DNA from: Aristolochia californica
Taxonomy: Eukaryota > Streptophyta > Magnoliopsida > Piperales > Aristolochiaceae
Direction of reading: 5' to 3'
NCBI GenBank assembly: GCA_029961685.1
Contig: JARWKL010000009.1
Span: 10,869,758 to 10,933,757 of the forward strand
Length of the DNA: 64,000 bases
This document shows, piece by piece, positions 55,700 to 64,000 of this stretch (its first letter is position 1; every line of letters starts with the position of its first letter). Made by a program: the position numbers and the translations under genes. Below the pieces are notes generated by a model. The model saw nothing but the letters and a program-made list of their open reading frames with translations. It searched no databases and was not told where the DNA came from.

Positions 55700-57292
55700 G
55701 TCTGATTATGGCCCGTGGACTCTGGATCTTCCGTCAGTAGGAAGAAATTAAACTGATAAGAGAAAATTATTTTAAATTTTCCAAGTAGAAAATGTGAATT
55801 CGATTTTATCAAAAGAATTTAACATTTGAGACTGCTTACAAAATAATTAAAAAACTAATCCCAACTTTTAACATTAATGCTACTAACTTACAACAAATAT
55901 GAAAATAAATTATTGAAAAAATATAAACTAATTAATTATTTTTATTTAATATTTATTGGAAAATAAATTAATTTTTTTATTTAATATTTTCATGGTTAAT
56001 AACAAAAAACAGCATTTTTATTCTTTAATGTCATTTTTCCTTAGATGCAACTTATATCAATTGATTGTGGTAATATTTACATTTTCCAAGAACGGACGTC
56101 AAATAAGAAAAAAAACTAAGAACCATCACCAAGCAAAAATAAATAAATAGCCGTTAAACAAGTATAAAACACACAAATAAAAAGAGAAGAAGACTTGGAG
56201 GAAAAGAGAAAATTGGCTCTCAAAAGTTGAACTTTGGAAAACAGTGTAAACGAACTTTCGTATAAACAAAACAAAAAATGAATAACTAAACTATAACAGA
56301 AAACCCAATTTGCTACAAAGATGAATCATCATCAATCAATGGATTTCATTAGGAGAGGAAGGAGTTCAACCATCCACACCCCTCCCCCACCCCCCCACCC
56401 CCCCCCCCCCCCCCCCCCCTCGCCACCACGCGTGAAGACGATTTCACACGTGCGAGATCATAAGCAAGTGAAAAAAAAATTCATAAACTCCGGTTGTCCC
56501 TTTGTTGTTGCTCTTGAAGAAATTGAAAAGTCATTTTAGTAGAAATACATTTCTAGGGACTATTAGTGGTTTTTTCAAACAATGTTAAAAATACATTTTT
56601 AATAGAAATACGTTTCTAGGACCGCTAGTGCCTCATATTTTTTGGAAGTATTTTTCTAATTGAAAATTATTATTAAAAAATCATATAATTTTCTAAGTTA
56701 GATTTTCCTGCCAAGATGGGCTAAAAAACCGTATAGAATTTTTTTGAATAAGTATTTGACAATTGATGTTGTAATAATTTTAGCACGAGGCAATCTTCAT
56801 AGCAATTTTGTGTTTGACATTTTATTTGATTAAAATTTTATCAATAAGTATAGTAATATATTAGATTAATTATTAATTTTTATTTATTTTCCTTTAAGAG
56901 GCAATAAGAGGTCCATTTAACTTTCCTAAGAAAATTTGAAAATATTTCTTATAATTTTCTAGTAAGTCACTAATAGTAATAGGATTCTATTTAAAAGACT
57001 TTTTGGAAATATGTATCATAGGAAAAACATTTCTAGTTTTTACTAGAATATAAATTTTCAACCAGGCTTGAACATAGGCAGGTTGAGGCTCGGCTCAGGT
57101 CGATGCCGATGACATGTCTAGATAAGGAGGTCGGAGTAGCTTCTCTTGAATTGTTGTTCCATTCCGACCTCGAAACGGTTAGGTAGTAGCTGGTCAAGGT
57201 TTGTCTGGAAGGTTTTGACATAGTTGAAGATGTAATCACATCTCCCACAAGTTCAACCCAACAAATTGGTTTTTCAATTCATACATAATTTC
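55700..57292. other. AT-rich intergenic sequence with poly-C tract
   Basis: No gene recognised. Contains a C run broken only by a few A (about 56380-56420) and, at 57055-57250, a GC-richer piece with a 71-codon minus-strand ORF that matches nothing I know. Confidence 0.5.
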
Positions 57293-59052
57293 GTCCAATC
57301 GATTCACCGTCGGGAGTGCCTCTATTGGAAATGAGTGCAAATGCTCTCTCTGGGTAACTTTGCATCCTTCTCCGCTGAATGCACAATTCTATAACTTGTC
57401 CTCCCTTCCAATTTACAATTTTGGTGTTAGAAACGAGGTGAAGAGAAACAACAAATTATAAACTAGGTCAATAGATGGAAGAAATTAGGATACCATCAAT
57501 TGTAGTAAGCCAAAATTGGGTAGATGGTGGCGATTGTGGTGAGAGCGTTCTAGAAATCCATAGAGTCAGCAAAATTGATAATATCCCATGGGATCTTGAA
57601 GCCCATGAAAACCTTCCACCTAGTTTTATTTTTAATTTTTAAGTTATCTTATTTTGTTATTTGAAAAATCTAAATAAAACTATCTTAATAAGGTCAAATC
57701 TATCACAGTATTTTATTAATAAACTCATCATCCACTTTACATTATATTTTCCATTATGTACACTAACACAAGAGAGTATTTTACGTTATACTTTCCATTG
57801 AGCACCCTAAGGCCTTATTAGTACACTCTGAAGTGAAAGTGAAAATGAAAGTACTTTCATTAGTGAAAATAGCCCAAAACCTGTTAGTGTGTACCATAAC
57901 TGGCGAGTGACACTCATTCTTGAGAAAAAAAACGAGGGAAAGTGAAATCACTCCTCCCTGAGGTTAGTGAATTCACTTTCACTCGCACGCTCACTCGCTC
58001 TCTCACTCTTGTTATGCTCATTTTGCCCTCTCACTTTCGCATTTGGATATTATAAAATTAAATATTTGTTTAAGAATTTTATTTTATACATTTAATTAAA
58101 TTCAAAAAGATTAATTTAATTAATTAATTATTAATTTAAACAAGTTGAAATTTATCTTACATTATTAAAAAAATAGTTAAAATAATTATATTATTAAAAT
58201 TAAATCTAACTAAGCAATTTTAACTATTTTTATTTATAAAAATTCATGATTTTAATATTATATTTGATTTCTAATTTAAGAGTGACAATTTGGATTTTAC
58301 ACAAGTAACAATTTGATTAAGAATTTGGATATTATAAAAGAAAGTATTTGTTTGATCATATTTTTATATATTTAACTAAAAAATTAATTATTATTTTTTT
58401 ATTTATTTTAGATAAGTTTTATTTTTTAAAATTATATTTTTATTTAAAACAAGTTAATTTTTAATTAATTTAAAACTTCTTAAAATTTATTTTATTTTAG
58501 CCAAATATAGCTATCTAAATTAAAATTTAAATCTATTAGATGAATTTTTAAAATAAAATAAACTTTTTTATTTATATAAAATTCTTTTTTTAACATTATA
58601 TTTAATGACTATTTTAAGAGTGAGAATTAAGATTTTTTAAAGTAACTATTTGATTAACATTTGGATAATATAAAAGCAGGGATTTGTTTAATCAGTTTAT
58701 AAATATTTAATTAAATAAATTGTCGTAATTTGTTTTAATTATTTAATACTTTAAAATTAATTAGATGTGTTTGAGTTTATTTAAATAAAAAATCTAATAA
58801 AATTAAAAATTTAAAAGTATTTTTGAATAATAAAATACCATCTTTTTATTTAAGATGTGCAAATATCTGAAAAAAAAAATTCCATATTGCCTTGTGACAA
58901 GAAAGGTGTATGAAAGGACCCGAAAATGTAAATAGCTAATGTCCATTAGGCTCAAGAAATAAGCATTGAAAGGGAAGACCTATCCCTTCCCAGAACTGGT
59001 GGAGGATATTGCTAGATTTGAATTTCTAGATTTTTTTGGGAAGGGCATTGAG
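57293..59052. mobile_element. Foldback element, right arm only
   Basis: Matches about 16843-18814 in the same orientation, from CACCGTCGGGAGTGCC through the AGTGAAAGTGAAAATGAAAG region to TTTTTTGGGAAGGGCATTG. The left arm is missing. It has a deletion near 58852, where AT-rich arm sequence jumps to TTTAAGATGTGCAAATATC. More diverged from A and B than these are from each other. Confidence 0.7.
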
Positions 59053-59418
59053 ATGGCCTTGAGCATTATCTATATCAATTTTAGGAAGTTTTAATTTAAC
59101 TTACTCAACAATTCCTTAGGTTGAACAAGACCAAGACGGTGGTTTGGTGGACAAGAAGAGAAGAATTCCTTTGGTGAGTATTAGGAGGAAGTTTCGAAGG
59201 TTTCTAATACTATTCACTTAAATTGCATTTCTCATTGTATCGAAGTTGGCATTTGGATGGAAAGGACTGAATGAGAAATGGAATCTGTTTGCTCACACAA
59301 CTTCAGATTGGACGTTTTGATGGTTTCAAAGTCTGGTCACATAAATTGTATTTTCTCACTGTATGAAAGTTGGAATTTGGATGAAAAGGATTGAATGAGA
59401 AATGGAATCTATAGAGCA
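59053..59418. repeat. R1 left part, truncated
   Basis: Same as 18815-19190. It stops at ATAGAGCAATAT, where the sequence passes into the PPR fragment of the gypsy-derived chimera. Confidence 0.65.
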
Positions 59419-59551
59419 ATATTGTCTGGTTGGGAGTGTAGAGAGGGCACAAGATATTTACGAGAAAGAAAGACATATGGCATCAGTTGGGGCTTGCAGA
59501 TTACATCTCACCACTTAAAACACAATTATAAAGGTTTTTGCAGATGCCAAA

Positions 59552-60052
59552 ATGTGGCAATTGGCATGGAAAATAACAGAAGAGATGGTCTCATATGGTG
59601 TTAGTCCTAATGTTGTCACCTGGTCATCATTGATAAGTGCCTTTGCCAAAGCAGATCTAATGGAGCATGCAATTCAGACATTTGATGAAATGCTCCTCTC
59701 TGGCTATGAACCTTCATATAAGCGGCAACTTCTAATTTCCACCATTTTTATGACTATTTGGATTGCAATTGTCAGCTACATTGCTCTGCCATCCAACTTC
59801 ACCCTCTATGATTTTGGAGTTGTGAAACCAGTTAAGAATTGGCACTTGTTCTTCTGTGTTGCTATTGGATTGTGGGCTGGACTCATTATTGGATACACAA
59901 TGGAGTATTACACTAGCAATGCTTACAGTCCTGTGCAGGATGTTGCTGCTTCTTGCAGAACAGGGGCAGCAAAAAATGTAATCTGTGGCCTCACACTAGG
60001 TTACAAGTTTTTCATAATTCTACTTAGGTTTCAGTCTTGCTGCCATATATAG
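59552..60052 (+). CDS. Chimeric PPR / H+-pyrophosphatase ORF, second copy
   Basis: 166 codons. Starts within a PPR repeat ([20 protein letters not shown]) and crosses the same junction at GYEPS into [35 protein letters not shown] and [18 protein letters not shown] keeps the family consensus better than the first copy. An upstream frame (59395-59604) carries the earlier PPR part in another phase. Whether it is expressed is unknown. Confidence 0.6.
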   Translation: MWQLAWKITEEMVSYGVSPNVVTWSSLISAFAKADLMEHAIQTFDEMLLSGYEPSYKRQLLISTIFMTIWIAIVSYIALPSNFTLYDFGVVKPVKNWHLFFCVAIGLWAGLIIGYTMEYYTSNAYSPVQDVAASCRTGAAKNVICGLTLGYKFFIILLRFQSCCHI

Positions 60053-60560
60053 ACTTTCTGTGGCAATTTTGGGAATGTTTAGCACAATTACAACCAGGCT
60101 TGCGCTTGACACCTATGGATTCAAGGGGGAGGAAGATCATGTAGCTTTTGTGGTTGACCTACTTGGCCACAGTGAGTACCCTGCAGCAGCAACCAAAGTG
60201 ATAGAGGATTACACTGGCCAGACTGGGTGCTGGCCCAGCATATCATCCACGGTTTTTACTGTTGCCTAAAAACTAGTGATGCACATACCATCAATTCTAG
60301 ATCAATTTACTGTAGTGGGTTTACTCATGGCTAGCGCGAATCTGGGTGCATTACATCAAGGGAAACTCTTGTAGGCTTTCATCAAGAGAGATTTTAACTG
60401 CCCCCATTCACACTACTTTACAGAAGCTGAGGTTCTCACTGAAATTTGTGCACGGCTATTGGTGGCTTACTTGCATGAATATGCATGTGAGGCTTATGTT
60501 GCTGCTCTCTATTATGGGATAAACAATACAGGAAGTGGAAAATAGATGCAAATGTTTTCA
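60053..60560 (+). pseudogene. H+-pyrophosphatase tail, PPR and unknown fragments, second copy
   Basis: 60060-60269 is one open frame running from the pyrophosphatase segment (LGMFSTITTRLALDTYG) into a PPR-like piece (HVAFVVDLLGHSEY); in the first copy this join is broken by a frame difference. Then follow the DQFTVVGLLMASANLGALH PPR piece and the unrecognised EICARLLVAYLHEYACEAY piece. Confidence 0.55.
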
Positions 60561-60800
60561 GGCAAACTATTTTCAGTGCCAATTGAACCTGATCTGGGTC
60601 CAAGCCTTGGAGTTGCTCGTGTCCCAGGAATTGGACTTATTTACACAGAATTAGTCAGAGCCTTAACCAGTATTGTTGCGGTTGCGTGTGGATTTCACAA
60701 GGATATGTAGAGTGATCCGAGGTCAGTAGTTTATGCCAAAAAAAAGAGATGGTACACTGACAAAACTTGGGTAGAGAACAAATCAATACATTTTAGTTCC
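60545..60800 (+). pseudogene. KUP/HAK potassium transporter fragment, second copy
   Basis: GPSLGVARVPGIGLIYTEL again followed by non-homologous sequence, as at 27990-28260. Confidence 0.55.
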
Positions 60801-60994
60801 CTATTTTGTTAACTTTTCGCATTGGTGGGTTCATTCTCACATTGGTTTCCGAAGATTATGGTGGAACATCTTGTTGGCCAGTCATGGTCTTGCCATATTG
60901 GAGCAGGTGATAGTTTAGACTATTGTTTGGTTGCTTGACCATGTGGTGGATTGCTGCAACGAGTAATGCTGGAAGTGTGGGATTCTCACCCAAA

Positions 60995-61219
60995 AAAACA
61001 ATTTTCTGGAGTAACACTCTGTCAACGGGGGAAACTTGTGGTGGATTTCGGATACCGCAATCTCTCCGTCCGTGGTGTTACATTGGAGCGCTTACACCGC
61101 TTGTGTCGCCCAGTGGGTTGACACAGATGCCACAGATGTTACATGGGAAGATGTGGAGACGTTTCGGCACGCATACCTACTTCGAGCTTGAGGAAGCTCT
61201 TTCTCCACTGGGGGGAGTG
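60995..61219 (+). pseudogene. Ty3/gypsy pol C-terminus, second copy
   Basis: TWEDVETFRHAY is readable, then a small deletion changes the frame before LEEALS. The purine tract GGGGGGAG and the LTR start follow. Confidence 0.6.
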
Positions 61220-61220
61220 A

Positions 61221-61572
61221 TGTTATGAACTCAATAGTAGGCCGAGTCATGCAGAGGCATAGTGGATGACTGGATAAGTCATCTAGTATTAAGTTAATTG
61301 TTTTTCTTTCTATTTACTTTTACTTCATTTTTATTTCAATAGATGAGTTAGTATGCCGTAGGGGTATTATTGTAATTCTATATCTTGAACCCTTGTTAGC
61401 ATAAACCCTACGTAAGGGGTGAAAGGAATTAGAAAAGGCAAGCCTGATTTTAGTCTAAACAGGGTTTTGAGTGCTCCTAAACGAACTTAGGGGTGTGTGT
61501 TCCCCTTGACGAACCTAGGGTTTTCAAGCTTCCCTTCGACTTGATTATTCTCTTATCTTCTTGTTCCCTACG
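61221..61572 (+). repeat. Partial LTR of the gypsy-derived chimera
   Basis: TGTTATGAACTC onward; lacks the last 25-30 bp. The break is at CCTACGTATCAATTGG, where the LTR (CCTACGAATC) and the foldback centre (ACAACGTATC) share ACG. Confidence 0.75.
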
Positions 61573-61928
61573 TATCAATTGGACAAAATTAGGTATGAAT
61601 TGAAAGACCAATCTGTTGCGTTGAACTTGTGAGCGACCGTGGAGAGCATTCTAGAAGCCCATAGAGTTGGCAAAATTGATAATATCGTCGAACTGATACA
61701 CCGTCGGGAATGCCTCTATCGGAACAGTAGTGCAAATGCTCTCTCTAGGTAACTTTGTATCCTTCTCCACCCTTTCGAATGCACAATTCCATATCTTGGC
61801 CTCCCTTCCAATTTACAATTTTGGTGTTAGTAACGAAACAAAGAGAAACAACAAATTATATATTAGGTCAATAGGTGGAAGAAATTAGGATACCATCAAT
61901 TGTAGTAAGTCAAAATTGGGTAGATGGT
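61573..61928. repeat. Foldback centre piece
   Basis: Corresponds to about 16721-17075 (loop and start of the right inner arm), in the same orientation, ending GGGTAGATGGTG. Confidence 0.7.
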
Positions 61929-62222
61929 GCGCGTTCGATTGATTATTTGGCATAAGGTCGTTATGCAATTTGCGAACCTTTGTGGGGTGATTTGAAACTT
62001 CTGAAAGTTTTGGGGGCCATTCTGGAATTTCTGAAGGTGTGAGGGTGTTTTTCGAATTTCTAATAGTTTGGGGGTCTAATTCGAATTTCTGTTAACCTGG
62101 GGGCAAATCTTGGATTTCTGCAAGTGTAGGGGTCCACTTGAAATTTATGAAAAGTGGGGGTATGTTTTGAATTTCTTATCTTGCGGGGGTGCATTAGGAA
62201 TTTTGCTAGATTCGATCTTATC

Positions 62223-62572
62223 ATGCCAGCAGACAAGTTCGATTTCACTACTATTCGATTCACGGGCAAGTACAACGGTACTTGGGAATTTCAGTTCTAG
62301 TTATTTGTTCAGGGAAGAGGTTTATGGGGTCATATTGATGGGAGTGATCTGGCACCTGGCGATGCTAACGCATTGTCAAAATGGATCATCATGGATGCTA
62401 GAGTCATGACTTGGATACTTGCATCTCTTGAGCCTCACTAGTCCCAAATCTGAGGCCCTACAAAACTGCCGCAGATATGTGGAATTACCTCCACAAGGTT
62501 TATCGTCAAACCAACACGGCCCATCGATTTTAAGTTGAATATGAACTTGCAAATTTCACCCAAGGCAGTCGT
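62223..62572 (+). pseudogene. Copia-2 gag N-terminus, third copy
   Basis: ATG 62223 (MPADKFDFTTIRFTGK), a TAG near 62298, then GLWGHIDGSD and the shared frame change after EPH. RPYKTAADMWNYLH follows in the other frame, with a stop after HRF. Confidence 0.75.
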
Positions 62573-63823
62573 TTGATTGAAGAATATTTTTCGGGCTTCC
62601 AAAATCTATGGGTTGATTACATTGACATTGTTTACGAGGATGTCCCTGCTGCTACTCTCTCTGTTGTGCAAGCTGTACATGACACCAGTAAACGGGATCA
62701 ATTCTTGATGAAGCTTCGTCCCGAGTTTGAGATTGCTCAATCACATCTGATGAATCGTCATCCAGTGCCGTCCCTGGATACCTGTTTGAGTGAACTTCTC
62801 TGGGAGGAGCAGCGCTTTACTACTCAGGTTGGCATGGAACCTCGCGTTCAGGCTGATCTCTCGGCTCCTGTAGCTTATGTAGCACCAGGAAGACCTAAGG
62901 GTCGGGACACCAGTTCTGTTCAGTGCTTCCACTGCAAAGCTTATAGTCACTTTGTTCGAAACTCCCCCAAGGGGTCGGTTCTGTTCTATAGCTACTGTAA
63001 AAAGCCGGGTTATCACATCACCGTTTGCCCTACACAACCTGAAAGGAGGAAGCCAACAGCTTATCATGCATCCACCGATACATCTAGTTCTGCCACATTG
63101 CCACCTGCCGTTTCAGTCCCTATCATTCCTGTTCCACCAGCACCTGCCAGTTCCACCATTCTCACTCCTGAAATGGTACAACATATGATCATTTCTGCCT
63201 TTTCTACTTTTGGTATCTCAGGTAAACAGAACCTTTCTACTCAACCATGGTATTTTGATTATAGTGCCTCTAACCACATGACCAACAATGTGGTATGCCT
63301 TTCAAATGTCAGAAAGTATGATGGCAATATGCACATCAACACTGCTGATGGTAGTACTCTGCCTATCAGTGTTGTTGGTGACCTCTCTCCATCTTTAGTT
63401 GATGTCTTTGTGTCTCCTGACTTGTCGACAAACCTTTTGTATGTTGGTCAATTAGTTGATAAAAACTGTAATATTCAGTTTTCTCGCTTTGGTTGTGTTA
63501 TGCAGGATCAAGCGTCGGGGAAGGTGATCGCGAAGGGGCCTAAAGTGGGCAGGCTATTTTCACTTAAAGTCTTTCTATCCACTGTTATTCCCCGTTCTCT
63601 TGTAATTTCTTTTGCTTGTAATGTTGTTGGATTTGGCCCTAAGTTGTGGCATAGACGTCTAGGTCACCCAAACTTGTTTGTACTTCGTACATTATTTAAA
63701 TCGGGTTTATTAGGCAATCAAGATTGTACTTCTCGTGATACATCTTTTGACTGTTCATCATGTAAACTTGGCAAAAGTAAAACTCTATCATTTCTACAAC
63801 ATTCCTCGCATTCCTCCCACTGA
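62573..63823 (+). pseudogene. Copia-2 gag C-terminus, protease and pre-integrase region, third copy
   Basis: 416 open codons from ATG 62573. Gag helices FSGFQNLWVDYID and LMKLRPEFEIAQSH; knuckle CFHCKAYSHFVRNS, in which the last Cys is Ser; second cluster YCKKPGYHITVC, where a His is Tyr. Protease site FDYSASNHM: the expected DSG reads DYS. The pre-integrase region RRLGHPN and CSSCKLGKSK is intact. TGA at 63821-63823 is shared with the copy at 46862. Confidence 0.8.
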
Positions 63824-64000
63824 TTTGACCTTATTCATAGTGATGTTTGGGGAATTGCTCCCGTTATCTCGCATGAACAAATTAAGTACTTTGTCACCTT
63901 TATTGATGACTTTAGTCGATTTACCTTAGTCTACTTCCTACGGGCTAAGTCTAAAGTTTTAGTCATTTTTAAGAGGTTTCTTGCACTCATTGAAACACAG
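63824..64000 (+). pseudogene. Copia-2 integrase start, third copy (cut by window end)
   Basis: Same frame continues: FDLIHSDVWGIAPV with the first catalytic Asp, then FIDDFSRFTLVYF. The rest lies beyond the window. Confidence 0.8.

Larger units (their letters stand above)
59419..61572 (+). mobile_element. Gypsy-derived chimera, second copy (3' part)
   Basis: Corresponds to about 26873-29008: PPR, H+-pyrophosphatase, PPR, unknown, KUP/HAK and gypsy pol tail, in the same order, then an LTR beginning at 61221 and cut off near 61572. Substitutions are scattered throughout, so it is not a recent copy. The 5' half, including the methylthiotransferase fragment, is absent. Confidence 0.8.
61929..64000 (+). 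mobile_element. Copia-2, third copy, 5'-truncated and running off the window
   Basis: Starts inside the leader (GCGTTCGATTGATTATTTGG), without 5' LTR or primer site, and continues through gag and protease into integrase at the window end. Much like Copia-2 at 44849-47045 but with a single zinc-knuckle unit. Confidence 0.85.

Noticed and set aside
56380..56425. Proline-rich protein near 56321-56539
   Set aside because: The proline run is a poly-C microsatellite; the rest of the ORF has no recognisable domain.

Overview
This window looks like nuclear DNA from a flowering plant, probably a eudicot. It is AT-rich and packed with Ty1/copia, Ty3/gypsy-derived, TRIM, Cassandra and foldback elements. 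Interspersed are fragments of plant genes: PPR proteins, a vacuolar H+-pyrophosphatase, a KUP/HAK potassium transporter, an NT-C2 coiled-coil protein and a LIFEGUARD/BI-1-like exon. I see no intact host gene, no tRNA gene and no CRISPR array. Family names come from remembered motifs, not from a database search.

The main architecture is a segmental duplication. Copy A (about 1-20742) matches copy B (about 29587-45470) in the same order: two 3' exons of an NT-C2 coiled-coil gene; an AT-rich MITE-like stretch; a non-coding LTR element on the + strand; a related non-coding LTR element on the - strand with a TRIM nested inside; a PIF/Harbinger transposase remnant; a 4.2 kb foldback palindrome; a dispersed repeat here called R1; and a copia element (Copia-2). 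The copies differ in informative ways. Copia-1 (2192-7717) is only in A, and B holds the exact empty site. Copia-2 is cut short in A but has both LTRs and its 5-bp duplication in B.

Between A and B (21264-29586) lie a GC-rich leader and the N-terminal exons of the NT-C2 gene. This gene is split by a gypsy-derived LTR element (24344-29038). That element keeps its LTRs and the C-terminal end of a gypsy pol, but its interior is a patchwork of captured host gene fragments, including an in-frame PPR/H+-pyrophosphatase fusion.

Downstream of B, R1 occurs as two tandem units (about 43500-51575 with insertions, and 51576-53490). The first holds Copia-2 and a three-LTR Cassandra array with 5S-rRNA-like LTRs; the second shows both sites unoccupied. 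53491-55700 carries a - strand LIFEGUARD-like exon and a possible promoter. 57293-64000 is a mosaic of the same modules (foldback arm, R1 piece, 3' part of the gypsy chimera, foldback centre, third Copia-2 copy running off the window), joined at short-homology junctions.

Relative order of events read from the sequence: the non-coding LTR elements, TRIM, foldback, R1 and Copia-2 were present before the A/B duplication. Copia-1 arrived afterwards. Truncation of Copia-2 in A and small tandem duplications in B also came later.
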